Source of the DNA: DASPKM01 sp035628135
GTDB taxonomy: Bacteria > Bacteroidota > Bacteroidia > Chitinophagales > Chitinophagaceae
Assembly: GCA_035628135.1 (NCBI GenBank)
Contig: DASPKM010000008.1
Location: 32,681-96,680 of the forward strand
Direction: 5' to 3'
DNA: 64,000 nt
Notes under the pieces: generated by a model
Database searches by the model: none
Seen by the model: only the letters and a program-made list of their open reading frames with translations
What the model was told of the DNA's origin: nothing
Shown: positions 1 to 7,838 of the stretch, in pieces
Layout: each line of letters begins with the position of its first letter
Position numbering within the stretch: position 1 is the stretch's first letter
Translations under genes and position numbers: made by a program

Positions 1-1733
1 CAGTTCCGGGCGTGATCATTCTCAACAAATCCAAATGGCTGAACCAGGTGTTGGTGCGCATTACCGACCCCAATGCCATTACCAGGATCAATTCATTCCC
101 ATTTGTAAAATCAACCAGCGGCATTGCGCCCCGCGTAAGGCCGGGTTACATTTCAAAAAATATTATTGAAGAAGCGGAGCTTCCTGTTGACAACGCACGT
201 CCATACGGAACTGCGGGCGTTGACCTGGATTATGGCGGCACGGTGAACCAGATACGCATTCACAAAGGTGAGTACCTGCACAATCTGGGCTTTACGGGCC
301 AAACCATTACCATGGCGATACTCGACGCGGGATTTTTGAATTACAAAACCAATCCTGCATTGGACAGTGTCCGCTTGCAGGGACGCATACTGGGCGAGTG
401 GGATTATGTTGCCAATCACGCCAGCGTAAATGAAGACAACAATCATGGCGCGAATTGTTTTTCCATCATTGCATCCAACAGGCCGGGCATTATCGTGGGT
501 TCCGCGCCGCATGCGCGGTTTTGGTTGTTGCGCACCGAGGACGTTTTTTCCGAGTATCCCATCGAAGAGCAAAACTGGGCCGTTGGCGCCGAGTTTGCAG
601 ACAGTGCGGGCGTAGACATGATCTCTTCTTCGCTGGGTTATTCTGATTTCGATGATCCTGCTTTTGATTATTCGCACGCCGAGCGCGATGGCAATACCTC
701 CATTGTTACGAGGGCCGCTGACCTTGCGGCCAGGAAAGGCATTATTGTTATGAACAGCGCCGGCAATTCGGGTGCAAGCGCAAGCGACCTTCGATACGTG
801 AATTGCCCTGCCGATGGAGACAGTGTATGCACTGTAGGCGCGGTAGACGTGAATGGCAATATTGCCAATTTTTCCAGTTGGGGACCGAACGGAGCGGGAA
901 AATTAAAACCGAACATCGTTTCTGTTGGCGCAGGCACCGTATATGCTTCTACCGCGGGCAACCCGGTGGCGGGTAATGGCACTTCGTATTCCAATCCCAA
1001 TGTAGCAGGACTGATCGCTTGTTTCTGGCAAGCCTTTCCGGAATTGAACAATATGCAGGTGATAGACGCGGTGCAAAAAAGCTCGCACCGGTATCTTACG
1101 CCAGATGCAAGATATGGTTATGGTATTCCTGATTTCAGGAAGGCATTTATCACCGTGCTGCAGCAAAGGGCTTCCGTAGTTGCCAATTTGCAAGCCAACA
1201 ATTGTGCGGCCTCTATTTCGTGGCAGAGTAAAGACAACAATACAATGCAATACAGGTTGCAGCGCAGGTTGTCTACAGATACGGGTTTTATCACCATTCA
1301 TACCGTTACCGGCAGCGGCGTAGATTTTCAAACCAGGAACTACCTGTATGTAGATAACCTGAAAGATATTTTGGGCAATGTGCAGTACCGGGTGCAACAG
1401 GTGGTGACTGCCGATACTACTGTCGTGCTGGGCACAAGTGCTGTAACTGTTGTGGACGTATGTACTTCATCCATGACACCGGTGATAACTGTATCTCCCA
1501 ATCCTGTGCGTGGAAACATACTTAGGATCAGCATTTCATCCGGCATATCCTTACCGCAGACAGAAATAGTAGTTGTAAATATGAGAGGGCAGATAGTGAA
1601 GCGCATCCGAAAGGCTTTGCCGCAGGGAATTTCGGTGCAGGAAGTCGGACTGGCCAATCTTGCCGCAGGCATGTATGTAGTAAAAATATATAGCGGAAGC
1701 GAAGAAATATTTACCACGAAGATCATCAAGTAA
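1..1733 (+). CDS. Secreted S8 (subtilisin) serine protease with T9SS type A sorting domain, 5' partial
   Basis: The reading frame is open through the left edge, so the signal peptide and part of the propeptide lie outside the window; the GTG at 12 is not a credible start. Counting from that GTG, the subtilisin triad is visible: Asp105 in AILDAGF, His145 in NNHGANC and Ser325 in NGTSYSNPNVAG. The last differs from the common GTSMATPHVAG but keeps GTS and VAG. A beta-rich region follows the catalytic domain. The last 80 or so residues (VSPNPVRGN ... MRGQIVK ... LAAGMYVVKI ... TTKIIK) form a type A T9SS sorting domain, so the enzyme should be exported by Sec and then placed on the surface or released by T9SS. 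The substrate is unknown. The stop overlaps the end of the convergent methyltransferase gene by 8 bp. Confidence 0.93.
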   Translation, partial: VPGVIILNKSKWLNQVLVRITDPNAITRINSFPFVKSTSGIAPRVRPGYISKNIIEEAELPVDNARPYGTAGVDLDYGGTVNQIRIHKGEYLHNLGFTGQTITMAILDAGFLNYKTNPALDSVRLQGRILGEWDYVANHASVNEDNNHGANCFSIIASNRPGIIVGSAPHARFWLLRTEDVFSEYPIEEQNWAVGAEFADSAGVDMISSSLGYSDFDDPAFDYSHAERDGNTSIVTRAADLAARKGIIVMNSAGNSGASASDLRYVNCPADGDSVCTVGAVDVNGNIANFSSWGPNGAGKLKPNIVSVGAGTVYASTAGNPVAGNGTSYSNPNVAGLIACFWQAFPELNNMQVIDAVQKSSHRYLTPDARYGYGIPDFRKAFITVLQQRASVVANLQANNCAASISWQSKDNNTMQYRLQRRLSTDTGFITIHTVTGSGVDFQTRNYLYVDNLKDILGNVQYRVQQVVTADTTVVLGTSAVTVVDVCTSSMTPVITVSPNPVRGNILRISISSGISLPQTEIVVVNMRGQIVKRIRKALPQGISVQEVGLANLAAGMYVVKIYSGSEEIFTTKIIK

Positions 1734-3096
1734 AGCTTGCTGCAAACAAGGTATCGGCTTTTTGATCATATCCTTTCAACACTTCCATTCTTTCGGGCTG
1801 CAATGAAAACTTATCACGGATGAAGTCTACCGCATCTACATTTTCTTTTTTAAAAACCGAACAGGTGATGTAAACGAGCCTGCCATTTTTTGCAAGGTGG
1901 GGAATGATATTGGAGAGAATTGTCTTTTGCAACACGGCGTACTGTTCGATGCGGTCAGGATGAAAGAAAGCTAACTGTTCCGGTGTCCTGCTCCAGGTAC
2001 CGCTTCCGGAGCAGGGCGCGTCGCAAATGATGAGGTCGAAGCCAGTGGAAGAAATGTCAAGGGCGTCTCCCCTACCAACTGGTTTCTGAAAATCCGTTCT
2101 GGAATTTGGGCTTGATATATCTGGTGTTAGCCCCGCACCGGGCTCCCGAAAAGGCCGGTTGCCACCGGTTGCGAGGTCAATGACCAAAGCACGATAGTTT
2201 TTTACCCCGGCCCGCGCAAACCGTGCCTTGAGATTTTGAATGATCGATTCGCGTATGTCCGATACCGTTAGCTGAATGCCTGGGAGAAGATCATATGCCA
2301 GTATCGATTTGCCCCCGCTTGCGGCGCAACAATCCCAGGCAGAAAGACTGGTTTGAAAAGATTCTCCCCGCTCCGCAAAAATGCCTTTCTTAGCAACAGT
2401 TTGGTTTGCCTGCCCCAAATCGGTTTTCGGGGGGAAGGTTCCCTCCTGATGGACCTGCGCTGAAAAGTTGGCGGCAAAAAAACTGCCGGTGTTCTGTGAA
2501 TTGAGGTCCTGCACCACCGCTTCGCTATCTAACGCTATCACCTCATCGATTTTTGAAGTGTTGGGCAAGGATACGCACGTTGGCGAAATAGCAGTGAAGC
2601 TGATGCCGCCACGCCGTAATTTTTCACGGACATTTGATTCTTGTCCCGGCCGCAGCCTAAGAAAAAGATCGGGTTGCACAAGAAATGACCTGCAAAAAGC
2701 CTCATGATCGATGCCTTCACTCAATTCACTCTTCCAGGGAAAGATGTCCTGTATTGAAAAATGAATGCCTGACTGGTTCAGCACCGATATCTTTTCATCA
2801 ATAGTAGACCCTATTTGCGCATTCCACTCAGGCCTTGCGTGTTGCAGCAACTCATCGGGGTGAGCGCTGCAAAGAAATAAACCTGTTAATACCCTTTCCT
2901 CCTTTGGTAACGTTTGCAAAGATTGCCCCAACCGGAAATAGCAATAGCACAAATGCGCAATCCGCTTCCTGTCCTTCGATCCATATTTTTTATGCTGTGC
3001 GAAAAATGACTTCGCAAAGATGCTGAAAGGCATTTCGCCCCGGTATTGCTCGAGCAATTGAACGGCAGTATTAAGATGGGAAAAGTGTTTCAGCAT
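1726..3096 (-). CDS. RsmB/NSUN-family rRNA (cytosine-5) methyltransferase
   Basis: SAM-dependent RNA m5C methyltransferase, by family probably acting on 16S rRNA. Motif I appears as DCCAASGGKS (usually DxCAAPGGKT), the motif IV catalytic site as DAPCSGSGTW, and motif VI as YITCSVFKKEN, so both active-site cysteines are present. The N-terminal part (LNTAVQLLEQYRG, HKKYGSKDRKRI) matches Bacteroidota homologues. I chose the ATG at 3096; an in-frame GTG at 3111 would add five residues. Either start lies inside the end of the upstream TPR gene. Two low-complexity stretches look like insertions: one just before motif I (VHQEGTFPPK to ERGESFQ) and one before motif IV (GGNRPFREPG to ALDISS). The RsmB versus RsmF assignment is not certain. 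Confidence 0.88.
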   Translation of the reverse strand: MLKHFSHLNTAVQLLEQYRGEMPFSIFAKSFFAQHKKYGSKDRKRIAHLCYCYFRLGQSLQTLPKEERVLTGLFLCSAHPDELLQHARPEWNAQIGSTIDEKISVLNQSGIHFSIQDIFPWKSELSEGIDHEAFCRSFLVQPDLFLRLRPGQESNVREKLRRGGISFTAISPTCVSLPNTSKIDEVIALDSEAVVQDLNSQNTGSFFAANFSAQVHQEGTFPPKTDLGQANQTVAKKGIFAERGESFQTSLSAWDCCAASGGKSILAYDLLPGIQLTVSDIRESIIQNLKARFARAGVKNYRALVIDLATGGNRPFREPGAGLTPDISSPNSRTDFQKPVGRGDALDISSTGFDLIICDAPCSGSGTWSRTPEQLAFFHPDRIEQYAVLQKTILSNIIPHLAKNGRLVYITCSVFKKENVDAVDFIRDKFSLQPERMEVLKGYDQKADTLFAASFT

Positions 3097-5116
3097 CACC
3101 AAGGGAATCACCTTTAGCCATTATTTCTTTCATACGATTGAGTAAGTCCACGACTCTTTGCAACAACGGGTGATTTTGCTGCGAATAGTATATAACTGCT
3201 TTTTCAAGATTAATTTTCGCGTTCAAATAGTCTTCCTGTTTACCGTACAAAACCCCTACTCGAAAATAAGTGTTACCCAAGGTATACACATTTCCGACCT
3301 TTTCTTTCCATTCCAGAGCCTTCTTATAATTTTCTAAAGATTTTGCCCACTTGCCTTGTTCCTCGTAAACTATGCCTATTTGGTGATAAGTGCTGCCTAT
3401 ATCATATAGATTTTCAGTTTTTTCTTTCCACTGCAATGCTTTTCTATAATTCCTAAGAGATTTTTGCCATTGCTTTTGATCTTCGTAAACCATGCCCATT
3501 TGATGATAAGTCCCTCCAAGTTCATACTCATCATCTGCCCTTTTATACAACTGTTGTGCCTTTTTATAATTTGCAACGGCCTTTTCCCATAATTGTTGTT
3601 TTTGATAAACCATGCCTATTTGATGATAAGTATGACCGGATTTATATTCATTCCCTACTTTTTTGCGCCATGCTAATGCCTTTTGATAATTTTCAAGAGA
3701 TTTCGACCACTTGCGTTGTTCTGCATAAACCATACCGATCTGATGGTAAGTGCTTGCTAGGTCGTAATCATTGCCTGTCTTTTCCTTCCACCGTAATGCT
3801 AGCCGGTAATTCCGAAGCGATTTAGCCCATTGCTGCTGCTCCATATACACGCTCCCCAATTCATGATAAGTACTTCCAAATGCATATTCATCGCCGATTT
3901 TTTTCTTTAATTCTAATGCCCTTTGAAAATTAAATAATGCTCTTTCCCAATCGCGTTGCGCAGAATATACCATACCTATCTGATGATATGTACCTCCGAG
4001 ATCCTCATCGTTTCCAACCTGTTTATAACTTTCTAATGCCATCTGATAGTTTGACAGGGCTTGCGTCCAGAGTCGCTGTTGTGCATAAACCATTCCAATC
4101 ATGTGATAAGAGTCACCCAATGTATACGTGTCACCGATTGTCTGCTTTAATACCAAAACCTTTTTGAAGTACTCCAATGCTTGCTTCCACCGATGCTGTT
4201 CCCAATAAACTATCCCTATTTGATGGAACACAGCAACTAAATTGGCATCGCCAATGCTAAATTCCAACACTTTATTATAACATTCCAAAGCGAGACTGTG
4301 CTTTGAATATGCCAAATATAATGTTGCCAACTCAAAAAATAATTGACCCTCCATACCAGCGTCAATCTTATCATTCAGTGCGATTGCCTTTTTCAAGGAT
4401 TCTTCTGCCTCGGCAAATCTAAATGCATCTCTAAACTCCTTGCCAAGCAAAAGCAACAATCCAATTTTATCTTTTATAATTCGCGCACGATCTTCATAGT
4501 GTAAACTTAGTCGTTCCCAGGTCGCTTCTAATTGCTTAATACGTTCTAGCCGCTCTGGTATTTTCCCCCTTTTTTGAACTTCACCATAAGAAATTGCTTT
4601 CTCAGCAACTTCTAAATTTTCAACCTCTTCATCAAACACAAATCTTTTTGAAAGCCAATGCATAAAGTCAGGAGCCTTTTTTCGAAGTTCATTGTCGAAG
4701 TCTCTACCTATCCACAAAATCACAATAAAAGGTTGCCGAAAAAGCAATTCTCGCTCAAAATTCAACTGTGCTATTAACTCAGAGTATTCAACTTTACCAT
4801 CCGAAGTTTTATAAACACTATGTTCCAAACCAGTAATATTGACAAGAAATTCCACCGGGGATGATTTCAATATTTTAGCTGGCAACCTTTCCTGTAGTGC
4901 CTTAAAAAGCGAAGTATAATGATAAGGAGTTAGGTCAAGGTCATAAAAGTTATACTCGTGTAAATGGTCTTTTAAAAATCTATAGATATCTTTTCGTTGC
5001 TTTTCATTAGCAGTTACTACAATTGCTAAAGTGCCGCTTTCCCTTTCAGAAAGAGTAAACAACATCTCATTTTTAAGTTGCTTTTCATACTCCTTGTTCA
5101 CTATTTCTCCATCCAT
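3071..5116 (-). CDS. TPR-repeat protein, partner of the adjacent ATPase (possible sensor of a split STAND module)
   Basis: A protein of 681 residues with no signal peptide. Residues 1-175 form a globular domain with the segment LNFERELLFRQPFIVILWIG followed by APDFMHWLSKRFVF. From memory, similar segments precede TPRs in many bacterial NTPase-linked repeat proteins, and may be a decayed NTPase or adaptor domain. About eleven 40-residue tetratricopeptide repeats follow (about residues 215-655). Most fit TYHQIGMVYxEQxxW, xKSLxNYxKAL, WKEKxGNxYxLG and are nearly identical to each other. It overlaps the upstream ATPase by 16 bp (the ATG lies within the ATPase's last codons), which implies translational coupling. 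Codons are visibly AT-richer than in flanking genes, suggesting acquisition. The function is unknown; a ligand or partner sensor for the ATPase is inference. Confidence 0.85.
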   Translation of the reverse strand: MDGEIVNKEYEKQLKNEMLFTLSERESGTLAIVVTANEKQRKDIYRFLKDHLHEYNFYDLDLTPYHYTSLFKALQERLPAKILKSSPVEFLVNITGLEHSVYKTSDGKVEYSELIAQLNFERELLFRQPFIVILWIGRDFDNELRKKAPDFMHWLSKRFVFDEEVENLEVAEKAISYGEVQKRGKIPERLERIKQLEATWERLSLHYEDRARIIKDKIGLLLLLGKEFRDAFRFAEAEESLKKAIALNDKIDAGMEGQLFFELATLYLAYSKHSLALECYNKVLEFSIGDANLVAVFHQIGIVYWEQHRWKQALEYFKKVLVLKQTIGDTYTLGDSYHMIGMVYAQQRLWTQALSNYQMALESYKQVGNDEDLGGTYHQIGMVYSAQRDWERALFNFQRALELKKKIGDEYAFGSTYHELGSVYMEQQQWAKSLRNYRLALRWKEKTGNDYDLASTYHQIGMVYAEQRKWSKSLENYQKALAWRKKVGNEYKSGHTYHQIGMVYQKQQLWEKAVANYKKAQQLYKRADDEYELGGTYHQMGMVYEDQKQWQKSLRNYRKALQWKEKTENLYDIGSTYHQIGIVYEEQGKWAKSLENYKKALEWKEKVGNVYTLGNTYFRVGVLYGKQEDYLNAKINLEKAVIYYSQQNHPLLQRVVDLLNRMKEIMAKGDSLGDAETLFPS
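3256..4340 (-). repeat. Tandem 120-bp repeats encoding TPR units
   Basis: The 40-residue TPR units are also DNA repeats in strict 120-bp phase. The word TGATAAGT or a close variant recurs at about 3384, 3504, 3624, 3744, 3864, 3984 and 4104, and related segments (TTTTATAATT, CCATGCCTATTTGATG) keep the same period. Such arrays can change repeat number by recombination or replication slippage, so copy number may differ between strains and short-read assembly of this locus should be treated with care. Confidence 0.85.
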
Positions 5117-6411
5117 TTTTTAAAATCAGGGTAATTTTTTAAAAGAGGATTGATTTCGGTCCTCCCATTGTATTTCAACAAGATAAGCATGTACAACAAC
5201 TCACCTATATTATCGTCTGCGGGTCTATAATCGCTGTCTTTCAATGCTTTAAAATGATCTTCCCGTAAGTATTCCCACAGATACTTACCTAATGTTGAAA
5301 CGGCGGCTTCGACATGCTTCCTATTTATTTTTTGACCCAATGATTTTTTTAAGGACTCATAGACAACATGAAACAGTTGACGAATACATCCTCCTGAAAA
5401 GTCAATACACAGATCAAGCGCTTCCTCATCAATAAAAATAGAAGTGTCGACTCTTTTTCCAATAATTCGCTGCATTAACTCTCGAGCCTTATTATTGTTT
5501 TCCAATTTGATCATTGGAACAATATAGCGATTAGTAAACTTGTATGGCGCTTTTTCTATTTGGAAGTGTGCTATAATTGGAACAGCAATCACCATGTTTA
5601 AATTAATCTCGGATACTATATTTCCATTTTTTACAAATAAATCTTCATACACCTCATGTCGAATTTTTTCAGAACCGTCAAAAATAAATAATATATCACG
5701 TCCAAATCCAGCATCTTCCAGGGCTATTCGAATATCAACGAGTTCAGCATTAAAATTGTTTATCAATGAAAGTGTATTCTGTTTAATCTCTTTCCGAATG
5801 GTGACAGATGTTTCATTTTCTCCACTAAATACCTCTTTGAAAGACGCTTTTCCGCCAAATCCAAAAAGTCTAAATCCTGCTTCAGCTCCAGCTTCAAGAT
5901 TGGATACAGACTTGTCTTTATCTATAACGATTTTTTCAGTTTTCCCAGGCATTAATTTCTCGGCCAACTTCTGTAATCTCTCATACCCACCCTTATTTTG
6001 AAGCGTTGTTAGCTTCTCAATTAGCTTGTGAATCAGTAAACTAAAAAAATCCGCATACTGAAAAGAACCTACTTCTACTTCCTGCTCTAAGTCGATAAAG
6101 ATTGTAAAATATCTTTCAGGATGTGTCAATTCCTTCTCAATTCTCCGTAATTCAGCGGATTTACCGCTACCTCGATGTCCCGAAAAAATGATCTTAACAT
6201 AATCAGACGATACTTCAAAATATTTAGTGTTTTGAATATAGCCAAGATCAAAATATAATTCATGCAAGTAAGCCTGTTCGCGAACCTCATCAAGAACCAC
6301 GTATAAGTGATTCTCATCAAAAAGATCGGGCTGAAATTCAGGCTGCAAAACAACCTTGGCTTCGCTTATAGATTTAACTGGGTAAGCGTATGATCGCCGA
6401 GATATAGCCAT
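5101..6411 (-). CDS. AAA-type P-loop ATPase, first gene of the ATPase/TPR cassette
   Basis: A cytosolic ATPase of 436 residues. Walker A is GHRGSGKS (residues 78-85). A hydrophobic strand ending in Asp245 (DILFIFDGSEKI) is the likely Walker B, and SGGCIRQLFHVV near residue 350 resembles the sensor-2/arginine region of this AAA group. A divergent middle section (about 150-210, including FRLFGFGGKAS) may be a specific insertion. No nuclease, protease or membrane effector domain is visible. The gene overlaps the TPR gene by 16 bp and is AT-rich compared with the flanking odhB and rsmB-like genes. In known biology, STAND and AAA NTPases paired with repeat sensors often act in defence or signalling. 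That role here is inference; the family itself is a confident call. Confidence 0.82.
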   Translation of the reverse strand: MAISRRSYAYPVKSISEAKVVLQPEFQPDLFDENHLYVVLDEVREQAYLHELYFDLGYIQNTKYFEVSSDYVKIIFSGHRGSGKSAELRRIEKELTHPERYFTIFIDLEQEVEVGSFQYADFFSLLIHKLIEKLTTLQNKGGYERLQKLAEKLMPGKTEKIVIDKDKSVSNLEAGAEAGFRLFGFGGKASFKEVFSGENETSVTIRKEIKQNTLSLINNFNAELVDIRIALEDAGFGRDILFIFDGSEKIRHEVYEDLFVKNGNIVSEINLNMVIAVPIIAHFQIEKAPYKFTNRYIVPMIKLENNNKARELMQRIIGKRVDTSIFIDEEALDLCIDFSGGCIRQLFHVVYESLKKSLGQKINRKHVEAAVSTLGKYLWEYLREDHFKALKDSDYRPADDNIGELLYMLILLKYNGRTEINPLLKNYPDFKKWMEK

Positions 6412-6499
6412 ATCTAATCTTTGGAGTAATTTAAAGATAAAAAATTCAGAAAGAATTTATCGCGCTCAAATCGATATACATAGGATTTACTGTATATAA

Positions 6500-7804
6500 T
6501 TATAATTCCAACAGCGTTTTGACCGGGTCTTTGCCAAACAGCAACAGCTCCGGATTCTCCAGCAACTCCTTCACGCGCACCAAAAAGCTTACCGATTCAC
6601 GGCCATCGATAATACGGTGGTCGTAGCTTAGGGCCACATACATCATGGGCTTTATCACCACCTGGCCGTTCAGGGCCACGGGGCGCTCCTGTATTTTGTG
6701 CATTCCCAATATTGCGCTCTGGGGCAGGTTGATGATCGGCGTGCTCATGAGCGAACCAAAAACACCGCCATTGGTAATGGTAAAGGTGCCCCCGGTCAGC
6801 TCTTCCAGTGATAATTTATTATCGCGCGCCTTACCGGCCAACTCTATCACTTTCTTTTCTATTTCGGCCATACCCAGGCTTTCTACATTGCGGATGACCG
6901 GGACCGTCAGTCCGCGCGGAGTGGACACAGCGATTGAAATATCGCAATAGTCGTGGTACACCAATGAATCGCCATCGATATATGCATTGACCGCGGGCCA
7001 TTCTTCCAGCGCAATGCTGCAGGCTTTTGCAAAAAAGCTCATGAATCCCAATCCCACGCCATGCACTTCCTTGAACTTGTCTTTGTATTTGGTTCGGATG
7101 TCCATGATGCGGCTCATGTCCACTTCATTAAAAGTAGTGAGCATGGCCGTTGTATTTTTTGCCTCCACCAGTCTGCGTGAAATGGTCTTGCGCAACTGCT
7201 TCATTTTCTCGCGGCGCTCATTGCGGCTGAAGAGTTCCTTGCCGGCCGGACGGCCGGGATGTGTAAGAGCGGCCAGCACATCATCCTTTAAAATCTTTCC
7301 CTGGAAACCTGAAGGCGTTACGGAACGCGGGTCAACTTTTTTATCGGCAATAATGGCCGCTGCCACAGGAGATGCTTTGATATCGTTAGACGCGGTGGCT
7401 GGTGCTTCCGCAGGTTTGGCCTGTTGTTGCTGGGCTTTATCGGCGGGTGGTGCTTCCTTTTGAAACAGTTCCTGCGGTTTGGCGGCTGGTTTCTCGGCGG
7501 GCGCTTTTTCAGTGGTGGCTTTTTCCGCGGTGGCTTGCTCTTTGCCATTGGCCCCATTGGTAGGCTTTGCCGCCGCCTCGTCTATGCTGGCCAGTAAGTC
7601 GCCGATCTTCAATGTATCGCCTTCTTTGGCATTGGTCTTCAAAACCCCTGCTTTTTCAGCATTTACCTCGAAGGTTGCTTTCTCGCTTTCCAGCTCAGCA
7701 ATCACCTCATCCCTGTTCACATAATCGCCATCGTTCTTTACCCATTTGAGCAAGGTGACTTCGCTGATAGATTCTCCGACTGTAGGGACTTTGATATCGA
7801 CCAT
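6500..7804 (-). CDS. sucB: 2-oxoglutarate dehydrogenase E2, dihydrolipoyllysine succinyltransferase
   Basis: E2 core of the 2-oxoglutarate dehydrogenase complex: it transfers succinyl groups from lipoyl-lysine to CoA in the TCA cycle. The N-terminal lipoyl domain has Lys42 in LESEKATFEV. An Ala/Pro/Lys-rich linker (about 80-145) is followed by the E3/E1-binding domain (KASPVAAAII to LKDDVLAAL). The catalytic acyltransferase domain ends with SYDHRIIDG (His396, Asp400) and the usual terminal LLFGKDPVKTLLEL. It lies 34 bp downstream of sucA, as expected for a sucAB operon. A TAATTTTG box on the minus strand at 7834-7841 might allow separate expression of sucB. Confidence 0.97.
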   Translation of the reverse strand: MVDIKVPTVGESISEVTLLKWVKNDGDYVNRDEVIAELESEKATFEVNAEKAGVLKTNAKEGDTLKIGDLLASIDEAAAKPTNGANGKEQATAEKATTEKAPAEKPAAKPQELFQKEAPPADKAQQQQAKPAEAPATASNDIKASPVAAAIIADKKVDPRSVTPSGFQGKILKDDVLAALTHPGRPAGKELFSRNERREKMKQLRKTISRRLVEAKNTTAMLTTFNEVDMSRIMDIRTKYKDKFKEVHGVGLGFMSFFAKACSIALEEWPAVNAYIDGDSLVYHDYCDISIAVSTPRGLTVPVIRNVESLGMAEIEKKVIELAGKARDNKLSLEELTGGTFTITNGGVFGSLMSTPIINLPQSAILGMHKIQERPVALNGQVVIKPMMYVALSYDHRIIDGRESVSFLVRVKELLENPELLLFGKDPVKTLLEL

Positions 7805-7838
7805 AATAATGAATTAGAATTAAATCGCGGATGCAAAA

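Noticed and set aside
3256..4340. Regular 120-bp repeats considered as a CRISPR-like array
   Set aside because: The repeats are contiguous, lack unique spacers and translate as TPRs in one frame.
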